Below, one piece after another: positions 36,361 to 45,576 of a DNA stretch of 64,000 nt. Made by a program: the position numbers and the translations under genes. Origin of the DNA: Armatimonadaceae bacterium (GTDB lineage Bacteria; Armatimonadota; Armatimonadia; Armatimonadales; Armatimonadaceae); assembly GCA_030447685.1 (NCBI GenBank), contig JAUJOK010000013.1:23134-87133 (forward strand), written 5' to 3'. The notes below the pieces were generated by a model that saw only the letters and a program-made list of their open reading frames with translations, did no database searches and was not told where the DNA came from. Numbering within the stretch: position 1 is the first letter of the stretch; each line of letters opens with the position of its first letter.

Positions 36361-37913
36361 CCACCGTGAAGGATAACTCAGAGAGCAGGAGCGCGACGCG
36401 GGTTGCGCTCCTTTTTCTGCTGGTTCTGACGATTTTCAAGATCGGGTACGGTGCGCGGCTGGGACTGGCCGAGGACGAGGCGTACTACTGGCAATGGTCG
36501 CGCCACCTTGACCTGTCCTATTATGACCAGGGGCCGGGGATCGCGTACCTTATCCGGTTCGGCACACTGCTGGCGGGCGATACGCCACTGGGTATCCGGC
36601 TCGGCGGCATCCTGCTCAGCGCGGCTGTCGGCTGGCTGACGTTTCTTACCGCCCGCCGCTGGTTTGGGGAGCAAATCGCGCTCTGGTCACTGGGTCTTGT
36701 GAGTGTCGCGCCGCTGTTCGCGGTCGGCAGTGTCCTCGCCACCTACGATACGCCGCAGATGTTCTTCTGGGCGGCGGCGCTGTATGCGTTTACGCGCACC
36801 GTCCAGGAAAACCGGTCAGGCGGCTGGTATCTGGTCGGCGCTCTGGTGGGGCTGGGCGCGCTGTGCAAGATGACCATGTTCCTGTTCGCGCCCTGCGCTC
36901 TGCTGTTTCTGCTGCTTGCGCCCCATCAGCGGCGCTGGCTGGCTACCCCGCACCCTTACCTCGGTTTCCTTATCGCGCTCGCGCTGTATACGCCGGTGCT
37001 GCTGTGGAACGCCCAGCATGACTGGCTGGGTTTCCGGCATACGTTCACGCTGGGCAACCGCACACGCGACGCCAAGCCGCTCCAATGGGTAGGCGACTAT
37101 CTGGGGGGGCAGGCCCTCGCCCTGTCCCCGCTTCTGTTTCTGGCCGAGATCGGCGCGCTCGCGTGGTTATTGCGGCGGCGCTCCTCGCGCAGCGAAGGGC
37201 CGGGCGAAGAGGCCGCGCATTTCGCGGGGGCCTTCAGCGCGCCGATCCTGTTGTTCTGCCTGGTGGTCTCCCTGCGCTCCAAGCTGGAGATAAACTGGCC
37301 GGTCGCAGCGCATGTGACGGGTCTGATAGCCGTCGCCGCCTGGTTCGTCACTATCCGGCAACGGAGTGGCATCGGCAGGCGGGCCGGGATCGCGGTCAGC
37401 GTAGTTATTGCTTTTCTGATGACCCTGGTGGCGTTTTTCCCGGCGCTTCTGCCCGCGGCGGGACTGCGTGTCACCTCGGACCAGGCTCAGAAGCTGAACC
37501 AGACCTATGGCTGGCCACAGATCGCGGCGCGCGTGCAGGCGGCGCGGGAGACGCTGGCGCGGGAAGGAAAGCCCGTCTTCATATCGGGGATCAACTACCG
37601 CGTCAACTCGGTGCTGGCGTTCTACGTTCCCGGCCAGCCGCGCACGCAGAATCTGTTTCTGGGATCGCGGCGCAATCAATACTGGTTCTGGACCAGACCG
37701 CAGACGCTGGTGGGTCAGAATGCGGTGCTGGTGCTGGACAGCATCGACCCGGAGGCGCTGGCGCTTGCCCGCCGTTTTTTTGCGAGCGTGGAGGAGCAGC
37801 CGCCCATGATCGTCACCCGACCCGGCTTTTCCGGCCCCGCGCGGCTCTGGCATCTGTATCTGTGCCGCGATTTCAAAGGCTATGACCCGGAGCGCCACAC
37901 GGACGGGTACTGA
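36357..37913 (+). CDS. GT39/ArnT-like membrane glycosyltransferase
   Basis: 518 residues, 11-12 transmembrane helices. 'GLAEDEAYYWQWSRHLDLSY' after the first helix contains the catalytic acidic DE of polyprenyl-phosphate-dependent GT-C enzymes (PMT/ArnT family). The remainder is hydrophobic with a soluble C-terminal domain from about residue 385. Likely transfers a sugar from a lipid-linked donor to lipid or protein on the periplasmic side. GTG start overlaps the LolA-like stop by four bases. The acceptor is unknown. Confidence 0.85.
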   Translation: MTTVKDNSESRSATRVALLFLLVLTIFKIGYGARLGLAEDEAYYWQWSRHLDLSYYDQGPGIAYLIRFGTLLAGDTPLGIRLGGILLSAAVGWLTFLTARRWFGEQIALWSLGLVSVAPLFAVGSVLATYDTPQMFFWAAALYAFTRTVQENRSGGWYLVGALVGLGALCKMTMFLFAPCALLFLLLAPHQRRWLATPHPYLGFLIALALYTPVLLWNAQHDWLGFRHTFTLGNRTRDAKPLQWVGDYLGGQALALSPLLFLAEIGALAWLLRRRSSRSEGPGEEAAHFAGAFSAPILLFCLVVSLRSKLEINWPVAAHVTGLIAVAAWFVTIRQRSGIGRRAGIAVSVVIAFLMTLVAFFPALLPAAGLRVTSDQAQKLNQTYGWPQIAARVQAARETLAREGKPVFISGINYRVNSVLAFYVPGQPRTQNLFLGSRRNQYWFWTRPQTLVGQNAVLVLDSIDPEALALARRFFASVEEQPPMIVTRPGFSGPARLWHLYLCRDFKGYDPERHTDGY

Positions 37914-38245
37914 TAGATCGAGGTTCGGAAAGCGAAAAAAGGCCCTGAACGACTCCAGGCCCCGTTCTTCACCTGGTCAAAGCTATCGGCGAACAGAACG
38001 GTCTGCGCGGGATACTGAATCAGCGGCTCGGTAATGGGCCGACGGTATCTCGAGTCGTCCTCATTCTCCTTGATGATGAAGTGATAAAAGTCGTTGAAGA
38101 CTTCCCTGTCCGTCAATAGAAGAAAGACCGCCCCCAGAGGTGGGAACGGTCCTTCTTCCACAAACAGCGCATTTCCAGATAGGGACGGAAGAGTTCCCGG
38201 CCCTTTGCCTGGCTGAGCCTTCTGCCATCAGGCAGATTTGCCTAT
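37914..38245 (-). pseudogene. Possible degenerate pseudopilin remnant
   Basis: No intact gene. Reading minus-strand frames in order gives 'LFRPYLEMRCLWK' and, in another frame, 'RRPITEPLIQYPAQTVLFAD' followed by SFDQV. Both pieces resemble middle and late parts of DUF1559 pseudopilins, which lie just upstream (38246-39070). A frame change near 38140 would be needed to join them, and no start is visible. It may be the decayed end of a duplicated pilin gene. Confidence 0.35.
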
Positions 38246-39070
38246 CTACTTGTACTCGCCGCTCCAGTGCAGCAGGTTCTTGTTCGACTGACCAGCCTTT
38301 TTCCGTGAGGCAATCGCGCTGCAGGTCCACGGGGAGACCATGACCTGGTCGCCCCGCATCGCCTTGGCATGACCGTCGGCAAACATGAAGTTCGTCAACT
38401 TCTGGTGCGCACCAATACTTATTTTACCCGGCCGCCCTCTCCAGGTAATGTTAAGGGCATCCGGTGCCGTGTAGCTCTTAAACCAGGTACCAATATCCGT
38501 GTTATTCCAGCGCCAGTAGGCATGAAGGTTCATGTAGCTGGCGGTTGTCCACAATTCAAACATTGAGATGGTACTGGAAGGCTGATCTACAGCCGCCTGA
38601 GCCTGCGAGGGAGTATTGGGGTAGTAAGCGTGAAGGCCGTACGTAGCAGTGTAGCCCTTTGAGCAGTCGTCGAATCCCGGCTGGTAGTGGGTGAACGAGT
38701 AGCTGATGGGAGCACCCGTCGGACCGGAGGATTCGTAGCGTTCAATGCCGTCACTGGGGCACTTCCAGACCTGCTCACTCTTGAGGTAGGGCGCAAGCGC
38801 ATCCTCGGAGCCGAACGCCTTGTTAGGAGTGGTCGTCGGCACGTTCGAAAAGATGCGGTGGTACATCTCATCATAGTCCTGCACGTACATCATCGCCGCT
38901 GTGCCGATCTGCTTCATATTGCTGAGACATGAAGTCGCGCGCGCCTTTTCACGGGCCTGGGCGAAAACGGGGAACAGGATGGCAGCAAGAATCGCGATGA
39001 TGGCGATGACGACAAGCAGCTCGATCAGCGTAAAGCCGCTGCGACGCCGGGGGAGTAGTTTGGCGTTCAT
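38246..39070 (-). CDS. DUF1559-type pseudopilin
   Basis: 274 residues. A basic leader ([11 protein letters not shown]) and '[19 protein letters not shown]' form the prepilin signal-helix; '[20 protein letters not shown]' follows. The C-terminal '[12 protein letters not shown]' is the H-X9-DG motif region. The ending '[14 protein letters not shown]' differs from the first pseudopilin at 8589. Driven by its own consensus promoter (39117-39146). Function of these abundant pseudopilins is not established. Confidence 0.88.
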   Translation of the reverse strand: MNAKLLPRRRSGFTLIELLVVIAIIAILAAILFPVFAQAREKARATSCLSNMKQIGTAAMMYVQDYDEMYHRIFSNVPTTTPNKAFGSEDALAPYLKSEQVWKCPSDGIERYESSGPTGAPISYSFTHYQPGFDDCSKGYTATYGLHAYYPNTPSQAQAAVDQPSSTISMFELWTTASYMNLHAYWRWNNTDIGTWFKSYTAPDALNITWRGRPGKISIGAHQKLTNFMFADGHAKAMRGDQVMVSPWTCSAIASRKKAGQSNKNLLHWSGEYK

Positions 39071-39116
39071 GGTATACCCCTTTCTGCATTGGAACCGTTC
39101 GATTCCTTAATGACTG

Positions 39117-39146
39117 AGTATATATCCATATCCGCCTAAATGTCAA
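39117..39146 (-). promoter_or_regulatory. Promoter of the second pseudopilin
   Basis: Minus strand TTGACA (39141-39146), 18-base spacer, TATACT (39117-39122), about 47 bases before the ATG at 39070. Confidence 0.8.
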
Positions 39147-39162
39147 TCGTCTATTTGCTGTG

Positions 39163-39192
39163 TTGACAGGCTCCGTTCCGCCTCGCTACAAT
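39163..39192 (+). promoter_or_regulatory. Promoter giving a leaderless transcript
   Basis: TTGACA (39163-39168), 18-base spacer, TACAAT (39187-39192). The ATG at 39199 lies seven bases after the -10 box, where transcription should begin, and no ribosome binding site exists. Confidence 0.75.
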
Positions 39193-39198
39193 AATCGT

Positions 39199-40161
39199 AT
39201 GCCGCTTTTGATTTCTGAAGACGATGTCTCCGGTCTGCTCACGATGCCCGAAGCGATGAATGTGGTGGAAGCCGCGTTCTTCGCGCAGGCCCAGGGCGCG
39301 GCTTCGAACCAGCCGCGTGGACGCTTTTTCCTGCCCGGCGGCGTGTTCCACCACATGGCGGCGGCGCTGCTGCCGGGTCAGGCCAGCGGCGGCGTGGTGG
39401 GAACCAAGACCTATACATCGTTTCCCGGCGGCACGCGCTTCTGGGTTCAGCTTTTTTCCGCGGAAAACGGCGATCTGCTCGCGATCATCGAGGCCGACCG
39501 GCTGGGCCAGATGCGTACCGGGGCGGCGACCGGCGTGGCCGCGCGCTTTATGGCCCGCGCGGACGCCGAAACCGCCGCGATTCTGGGCACCGGATGGCAG
39601 GCGCGGTCGCAGGCGGCGGCAATCGCCGTGGCACGGCCCGGTCTTCAGAAAATACGCGCCTGGGGCCGCGATGCCGGGCGGCGCGAGGCGTTCTGCCGGG
39701 AGATCAGCGAAACGCTGGGCCGTTCCGTCGTTCCGGCAGGCAGCGTGGAGGAGGCGGTCGAGGGTGCCTCTATCGTCGCCTGCATCACGGCGGCGCGCGA
39801 ACCTATCTTGAAGGGCGAATGGCTCGCGCCGGGCGCGTTCGTGGCGGCGGCGGGGGCGAACCGGATAACCGCGCGCGAGATTAATGAAGAAGCCGTCGCC
39901 CGCGCCGCTGTGATCGTGGTGGATGATGTGGCGCAGGCGCGCACCGAGGCGGCGGAGCTTATCTTCGCGCACGAGAAGCGCCGCTTCACCTGGGAGCGGG
40001 CGCATCCCCTCGCCGCCGTGGTTTCCGGCCAGACGCCGGGGCGAACCGGGCCGGACGACATCACCCTGTTCAAGTCGCTCGGGATCGCGCTGGAAGATAT
40101 GGCGGTGGCGGCGCTGGTGTACGAAAAGGCGCGGGCGCAGGGCGTGGGGCGGCCCTTATAG
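39199..40161 (+). CDS. Ornithine cyclodeaminase / mu-crystallin family protein
   Basis: 320 residues. 'LLISEDDVSGLLTMPEAMNV', 'GTKTYTSFPGG', 'RTGAATGVAARFMAR' and the Rossmann 'AAILGTGWQARSQAAAI' identify the OCD/mu-crystallin fold. It uses NAD(P) and a small imino or amino acid (ornithine, alanine, or a ketimine). The metabolic role cannot be decided; proximity to arginine genes is not close enough to argue for ornithine. The start at 39199 is chosen over the upstream TTG because it coincides with the predicted transcription start, so translation is probably leaderless. Confidence 0.85.
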   Translation: MPLLISEDDVSGLLTMPEAMNVVEAAFFAQAQGAASNQPRGRFFLPGGVFHHMAAALLPGQASGGVVGTKTYTSFPGGTRFWVQLFSAENGDLLAIIEADRLGQMRTGAATGVAARFMARADAETAAILGTGWQARSQAAAIAVARPGLQKIRAWGRDAGRREAFCREISETLGRSVVPAGSVEEAVEGASIVACITAAREPILKGEWLAPGAFVAAAGANRITAREINEEAVARAAVIVVDDVAQARTEAAELIFAHEKRRFTWERAHPLAAVVSGQTPGRTGPDDITLFKSLGIALEDMAVAALVYEKARAQGVGRPL

Positions 40162-40164
40162 GTT

Positions 40165-40719
40165 ATGGCTGCTGCTGCTGCGCGAGCGCCGGTCCTGTTC
40201 CTTCTGTGCGGCCTTCCCTTTTCCGGCAAAACGACACTTGCCCGAAAGATTATAGAATCCACCGGCAGCGTACTGGTAGGCTATGATGCGCTTTGGGAAG
40301 AGAAACACCGGGAAACGGGACGCTCTCTTTCCTGGGAGGAGTTGACGGATATGGCCGGGGAACGGATCACGGAGGCTCTGGCGCAGGGCCGGTCGGTGGT
40401 GTACGATACGCTGAACGACACGCGGGATAATCGGGACAGGCTGCGTCGGATCGCGCAAGTCGCCGATGCTGATTCCATCGTGGTGTTCACCAACACCCCC
40501 TTGCCCCTTATTCGTAAGCGGCAGCAAAGGAACGAAGTGACACGGGAACGGCACAGCGTCAGCACTGAGAATTTCCAGGAAGCGCTCGATAGGTTCGAGG
40601 CTCCCGATGCCTCTGCCGAGTTCGTGCTGGAGTTCACGCCCGACGACGATTTTTCCGTCTGGCGGGAGCAATTGGCTTTCCGCCATACCACCTCTTCGGC
40701 GGCAGGTGACGCCCCATGA
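40165..40719 (+). CDS. P-loop kinase (AAA_33 / zeta-toxin-like)
   Basis: 184 residues. Walker A 'LLCGLPFSGKTTLARKI' near residue 15, and an Asp ('VVYDTLNDTRDNR') in the base-binding position typical of AAA_33 small-molecule or polynucleotide 5'-kinases. 'VVFTNTPLPLIRKRQQRNEV' is the lid region with arginines. Four bases overlap with the next gene, a sugar kinase. It may phosphorylate a small substrate; no antitoxin gene accompanies it, so a toxin role is unlikely. Confidence 0.75.
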   Translation: MAAAAARAPVLFLLCGLPFSGKTTLARKIIESTGSVLVGYDALWEEKHRETGRSLSWEELTDMAGERITEALAQGRSVVYDTLNDTRDNRDRLRRIAQVADADSIVVFTNTPLPLIRKRQQRNEVTRERHSVSTENFQEALDRFEAPDASAEFVLEFTPDDDFSVWREQLAFRHTTSSAAGDAP

Positions 40720-42191
40720 TCCTCGCCCTGGACATCGGCACGTCGTCCACGCGCGCGGTGCTGTATGACACCGACACCGGGGACGACGTTCCCGGCGCAA
40801 GCCACGCCCTGGCGCATGAGCCGGACGCCACCGTCGATGGCGGCTCCACGCTGGATGCGGACGCGCTGGTGGCGGAAGCCGTCACCTGCGCGCAGGCCGT
40901 GTTGAGCCATCCCGCCGCTGCCACTTCTGGTCGTATCGATGCCGTTGCCGTGTGCACGTTCTGGCACTCCGTGGTCGGTGTCGGCGCGGACGGGCGGGCG
41001 CGAACCCCGGTTCTGCTCTGGTCGGACCGTCGCTCCGCGCCGCAGGTGGCCCGGCTTCGGGAAGAGCTGGACCCGGCGGCCTATACGCAGCGGACAGGCT
41101 GCCTGCTGCACACATCGTATCCGCCGGGACGCCTGCGCTGGCTGGCGGAAAATGAACCGGTAACGTTTCATGGCTGCGCCCGCTTCGTTTCCCCCGGCGA
41201 ATATCTGTTCAGCCGTTTCTTCGGCCTGGAAAATGTCACCTGCTCGGTTTCGATGGCCTCGGCGAGCGGGCTGATGGATCAGGCGCGGGGAGCGTGGGAC
41301 GCCGTGACGCTGGCGCAGGCGCCGGGTCTTGCGCCGGATCGCCTGTCCCCTATCGGCGACGCGCCGGTGACGGGCCTTCAATCGCCGTTTCGGGAGGCGC
41401 TGCCCGCTCTGGCGTCCGTCCCCTGGTTTCCCGCGCTCGGCGACGGGGCCTGCTCCAATCTGGGATGCGGGGCGACGACGCCGAACCGCCTGGCGCTCAT
41501 GGTGGGCACATCCGGCGCGCTGCGCGTGGTAACGGGCAGGACGATGCCGGTCGCGCCGCCGGGACTGTGGCGTTATCAGGCGGACGCGGAGCGGTTTCTG
41601 CTGGGTGGCGCGCTGTCCAACGGCGGCAGCGTCTGGGCCTGGCTGACGGACACGCTGAAGATGCCCGCCGTGCCCGCCGCCGCGGTGGATGCGGCGCTTG
41701 CCGCACTGCCGCCGGACGGGCATGGACTGACGGTGCTGCCTTTTCTGAACGGTGAGCGCGCGCCCGGCTGGCGCGACGAGGCGCGGGCGGCGATTATCGG
41801 CCTTTCCACCGCGACCACGCCGCTGGAGATAGCCCGCGCCCACCTGGAAGCGGTCGCCTTCCGCTTCGCCGCCATACGCGAACGGCTGCGGACGGCGGCG
41901 GCAGCGGCGGAGATTATCGGCACCGGCGCGGCGCTGACCGCCTCCCCGGCGTGGACGCAGATTATCGCGGACGTGCTGGGCGAGCCGGTGCGCGTGTCGG
42001 GGGAAAAGCAGGCATCATCGCGCGGGGCGGCGCTTCTGGCGCGGGAGCGTCTTGGGTTCGGGGCGATAGAGACGGCCCCCTTTTCCGAAGACGCGCGCTT
42101 CGATCCCGTTCCTGCACGCGCCGCGCGCTACGCCGAGGCCCGCGCCCGCCACCAGGAGATGTATCGGCTGCTGGGCGGTACGGAGGCTTAA
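40716..42191 (+). CDS. FGGY-family carbohydrate kinase, gluconokinase-like
   Basis: 491 residues. 'ILALDIGTSSTRAVLYD' is the first phosphate-binding motif; 'LGDGACSNLGCG', 'LMVGTSGALRVV' and 'IIGTGAALTASPAWTQIIAD' are the second-domain motifs of gluconate/xylulose kinases. The sugar specificity is uncertain; 'FWHSVVGVGADG' and the overall spacing lean towards gluconokinase. Overlaps the P-loop kinase gene by four bases. Confidence 0.85.
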   Translation: MILALDIGTSSTRAVLYDTDTGDDVPGASHALAHEPDATVDGGSTLDADALVAEAVTCAQAVLSHPAAATSGRIDAVAVCTFWHSVVGVGADGRARTPVLLWSDRRSAPQVARLREELDPAAYTQRTGCLLHTSYPPGRLRWLAENEPVTFHGCARFVSPGEYLFSRFFGLENVTCSVSMASASGLMDQARGAWDAVTLAQAPGLAPDRLSPIGDAPVTGLQSPFREALPALASVPWFPALGDGACSNLGCGATTPNRLALMVGTSGALRVVTGRTMPVAPPGLWRYQADAERFLLGGALSNGGSVWAWLTDTLKMPAVPAAAVDAALAALPPDGHGLTVLPFLNGERAPGWRDEARAAIIGLSTATTPLEIARAHLEAVAFRFAAIRERLRTAAAAAEIIGTGAALTASPAWTQIIADVLGEPVRVSGEKQASSRGAALLARERLGFGAIETAPFSEDARFDPVPARAARYAEARARHQEMYRLLGGTEA

Positions 42192-42421
42192 CGCTTGCCT
42201 TCGGTGCGCTCGGCCACGGCAAGCCGCAGCAGGTCGATCAGGGCGTAGGAGTGACGCAGGTACACGTCCGTCTGGCTCATCTCCGGGCTGCCGCTGCTGC
42301 CGCTTTCGGTTTCCTGACGGCGAAGCTGACGGGCCAGGCGCAGGCGCGCAACGCGAACAATAGTGGTCGCGGGCGGGCGATGTGCGAGGATGCGCTGAAT
42401 GGGAGTAGTAGAACTTGCCAT
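42188..42421 (-). CDS. Small hypothetical protein, 77 residues
   Basis: Convergent with the FGGY kinase gene, whose stop it overlaps. Arg/Leu-rich with a possible amphipathic C-terminal helix ('QTDVYLRHSYALIDLLRLAV'). No recognised family and no clear ribosome site, so it may be a chance reading frame; the non-random helical end favours a real gene slightly. Confidence 0.4.
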   Translation of the reverse strand: MASSTTPIQRILAHRPPATTIVRVARLRLARQLRRQETESGSSGSPEMSQTDVYLRHSYALIDLLRLAVAERTEGKR

Positions 42422-42581
42422 TACCGGTGCTGCCTTCGTTTCTGCTTTCTGGTTAGGACAGCGCCGGTGCCGTCATGTTACAGGTTTTTCCCCAAAGCCG
42501 CGCCGCCGAACCACCCCTGCCCCACCACACGCGTCTCCCCCTCAACCTCCTGAATGGAGCGGTACCCCTGAACGCCGTGCT

Positions 42582-43418
42582 TTACCTTTTCAGTGGAACC
42601 GCGCGCTTTTTCGCCACTGCCACGGGCGGAGGGGAAAGAACCTCTTTCGCGCCGGGCGGCGGGCGGAAGGTGAAAGTCGTGTCGGGGAGCGTCGGATTGA
42701 TTTTGATCTGCGAATGCGTTTCCGTATGCATGGCTAACTTACCGTTAACCATAAGGCTCATGGTCAGACGGCGCAGAAGGCGGTCTTTTTTGCCGATAGC
42801 GAACGTCCACGTCGGTTCTTCCGGCGAACGCGGCGTGACGACAACGGTCTCGACCGGGACACCATTGACTTCGCCGGGCGGTCCGAGAGTAACCGATTTT
42901 ACGGACGGCGGGGGCGGTTCAGACATAAACTGCCCCGAACTTAACCCGGCGGCAATGTGCTTTGTCATGGCTCTGGCTAAAATTAGGTACATACTGAGCG
43001 GCTGACCTGGCTTAAGCGCCCACCGACGATACTGGTTCTTATCCTGGGGATAAACAAAATAGAGGTTCTTCCCATCAGACACGGAACGCCAGGTCTTACC
43101 CGACGTATCGGCAGCGACGACGACCGCACGATTGGGCCGCCTGAAAGCAACCATGGTGCGTTTGCTTATCGCCTGCGGCGTACCCGTCTCCTTCTCCTCG
43201 ACCGTGCCGGAATAGGAACGGAGGGAGCGGTAGGCAACAGCCATCTGATTCATCAGCGTCCGAGCTTTCGGGCCAATAGTCGCAGAAGATACCGCAGAAG
43301 CAGCGGACTTTTGTGTCGATGCGGCAGCATTGCCGACTCCATTCAGAAGCAGCAGGCCCAATCCCAGGGGCAGCGTGAGCGCGCCGATTAAAGCAACGCG
43401 ACCCGTAGCAGATAACAT
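42582..43418 (-). CDS. Secreted DUF2092/LolA-like protein
   Basis: 278 residues with a signal peptide (hydrophobic core 'VALIGALTLPLGLGLLLLNG', cleavage near residue 33). 'YRSLRSYSGTVEEKE', 'KRTMVAFRRPNRAVVV', 'SVSDGKNLYFVYPQDKNQYR' and 'TWTFAIGKKDRLLRRLTMSL' follow the strands of DUF2092, predicted periplasmic proteins related to LolA. It may carry a hydrophobic ligand. The long stretch of Pro and Ala at the C-terminus is unusual. Confidence 0.72.
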   Translation of the reverse strand: MLSATGRVALIGALTLPLGLGLLLLNGVGNAAASTQKSAASAVSSATIGPKARTLMNQMAVAYRSLRSYSGTVEEKETGTPQAISKRTMVAFRRPNRAVVVAADTSGKTWRSVSDGKNLYFVYPQDKNQYRRWALKPGQPLSMYLILARAMTKHIAAGLSSGQFMSEPPPPSVKSVTLGPPGEVNGVPVETVVVTPRSPEEPTWTFAIGKKDRLLRRLTMSLMVNGKLAMHTETHSQIKINPTLPDTTFTFRPPPGAKEVLSPPPVAVAKKRAVPLKR

Positions 43419-43463
43419 GGTTCATTCCTCCCCACAGAAACAACGTCACCGCAGCCGCATTCG

Positions 43464-44759
43464 TTACGGCTGCCCCAGCGCCGCGTCGATCTGTTTGACG
43501 GCCCAGTCGATCTGTTCCTGCTCAATGGTCAGCGGCGGCACGAACTCCAGAACGTCGCCGGAACCGGCAGGCAGAACGATGATACCGCGCGCCAGCAGAT
43601 CATAGACCAGACGGAGCGCGAGCGCGGACGATGCCAGCCGCAGCCCCAGCATCAGGCCGCGCCCCCGCACCTCCGCAATCATGTTCAGGTTTTTCTCGTG
43701 AAGATGTACCAGTTGCTCCTTAAAATAAGCGCCCGTTTCGCGCGTACGGCGCGGCAGATCGCGCGTCTCCATCTCGGAAATGGCCGCCAGCGCCGCCGCG
43801 CACCCGACCGGCGAACCGAGAAATGTCGATGTGTGCAGCGCCTCGCCCCGGCTCTCGCCCCACGCCGCCATGACCTCAGGACGCGCGACACAGGCGGAGA
43901 TGGGAAAGCCGCCGCCCATCGCCTTGCCGACGCACAGAATGTCGGGCACGACCCCTTCGGCATCGCAGGCGAACCAGTCGCCGGTGCGGCCCCAGCCGGT
44001 AAATATCTCGTCGGCGATCAGCAGAACGCCGTACCGGTCGCACAGCGCCCGCAGCCCCGAAAGCCAGCCGCGCGGCGGCTCCACAATGCCCTCACGGCCC
44101 TGAATCGGCTCGACAATCACCGCACCGATAGTCCTGTCTTTGTATAGGATTTCCTCGACAAGCCTTAAACTCTCCTCCAGGCTATCCTGCGCCTTTGGAT
44201 ACGGCACATGTCGGGCAAAGGTCGGCACCTGTTCGATGAACGGCGCGCGGAAATCATCCCGGCTCGTTACCGCCAGCGCGCCATAGGTCAGGCCGTGATA
44301 GCCCCCCTGAAAGGCGAGGACGCCTGGTTTTCCGGTCGCCCGGCAGGCCGTCTTCAGCGCGGCTTCCACCGCGTCCGCTCCGTCCGAGCCGAACAGGCAA
44401 TACCCCAGATCTCCCGGCGTTTTTTCGGCGATCTTCCGGGCCAGTTCCGCTTTTATCGCCGGGGGGTGAACATCACCCATTCCGTGTATAAGTTTTTGGG
44501 ACTGTTCCGCTACTGCCACTGCCACACGCGGGTTAGTATGTCCGACCGAGGCGACGCCAAAGGCCGCCGTCAGGTCAAGGAAAGAATTTCCGTCCACATC
44601 CGTTACCAGGCCGTCGCGCGCCGCTTACCAGAAGACGGGCAACCGTCCTTCGGGATCGATGTAGGTGACATTGGGACTTTCCCAGCGGCGCAGTTCACGG
44701 GCAAGCGCAAGCGACTTCGGACCGGGAATAGGCGTGCGGAGAATAGGAAGGTCAGGCAT
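43464..44759 (-). CDS. Class III PLP aminotransferase with an in-frame TAA
   Basis: The coding frame runs from ATG 44759 (MPDLPILRTPIPGPKSLALA) to 43464, 431 residues, but contains TAA at 44625-44627 between '...GRLPVFW' and 'AARDGLVTDVDGNSFLDL'. The family normally has Glu or Lys there. PLP motifs are intact: 'LFGSDGADAVEAAL', 'LLIADEIFTGWGRTG' and 'DILCVGKAMGGGFPI' (Lys). If the stop is real, translation might restart at the GTG at 44597, losing 55 residues. Substrate unknown; HisN-like phosphatase is next upstream. Confidence 0.75.
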
Positions 44760-44771
44760 GGGGAAAGGCCC

Positions 44772-45572
44772 TCACCCCCCCCGCCGCGTTTCCGAGCGCA
44801 GCACATCGAGGACGGGAGCAGCTAATGCGGCGTTGGTTGCGGCAGCCTCGCCGCTCCAGATCGTCGGCGTGCCCTGCCAGTCGGAGAAATGGCCGCCCGC
44901 TTCGCGCAGAATCGGCAGGAGCGGCGCGCAGTCCCACGGATTCATCACCGGGTCGAGCATGATGTCGGCGCGGCCTGTCGCCACCAGCGCATAGCCGTAG
45001 CAGTCGCCCCACGTACGCTGAAACCGGGTGACGGCGGCGAGGCGGTCATAAGCGTCCGAGCGCGCCTGGCAGGCCGTGATGGAGGAGGTGACAAGGACGG
45101 CGTCCTCCAGCCGATCTACCGAGGAAACGCGGCAGGGACGGCCATTCCAGGTGCAGCCCAGGTTATCCCCCGCCGCCACCATCTCATCGAGCGCGGGCAG
45201 GTAGAGAACGCCGACACACGGCTCGCCGCGCGCCTCTACACCGACAAGCACGCCGTACAGCGGCACACCCGCAACAAAAGTTTTGGTGCCGTCGATGGGA
45301 TCGATGATCCAGCGGAATGGCGCGCTGCCAGCCGTCTCCCCCTCCTCCTCGCCGAGAATGCCGTGATCGGGGAAGGCCTGCCCGATATGCTCGCGCAGAA
45401 TTCGCTCGGCTTCCCGGTCCGCGATTGTCACCGGCGAATCGTCGGCCTTCCTATCCGGCACGACGCCGGTCTGGAAATAGGCCAGCGTCCGCTTCCCGGC
45501 AAGATAAGCCGCTTCTATCGCCACCTCCAGAAGGTCGCGCACGGAAGGATCGGCGGTAGAGCGGACAGACAT
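44772..45572 (-). CDS. Inositol-monophosphatase-family phosphatase, HisN-like
   Basis: 266 residues. Metal and phosphate residues are all present: 'ADDSPVTIADREAE', 'GILGEEEG', 'WIIDPIDGTKTFVAG' and 'MNPWDCAPLLPILREAGG'. The spacing fits histidinol-phosphatase of the IMPase type (HisN) better than inositol phosphatase, in particular 'WGDCYGYALVATGRADIMLD'. The last enzyme of histidine synthesis is therefore the favoured role. Other his genes are not in the window. Confidence 0.85.
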   Translation of the reverse strand: MSVRSTADPSVRDLLEVAIEAAYLAGKRTLAYFQTGVVPDRKADDSPVTIADREAERILREHIGQAFPDHGILGEEEGETAGSAPFRWIIDPIDGTKTFVAGVPLYGVLVGVEARGEPCVGVLYLPALDEMVAAGDNLGCTWNGRPCRVSSVDRLEDAVLVTSSITACQARSDAYDRLAAVTRFQRTWGDCYGYALVATGRADIMLDPVMNPWDCAPLLPILREAGGHFSDWQGTPTIWSGEAAATNAALAAPVLDVLRSETRRGG

Positions 45573-45576
45573 GGAG

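Noticed and set aside
40165-40719. Zeta-toxin of a toxin-antitoxin system
   Set aside because: No small antitoxin gene is adjacent. It overlaps a sugar kinase gene, and the AAA_33 pattern fits a metabolic or repair kinase.
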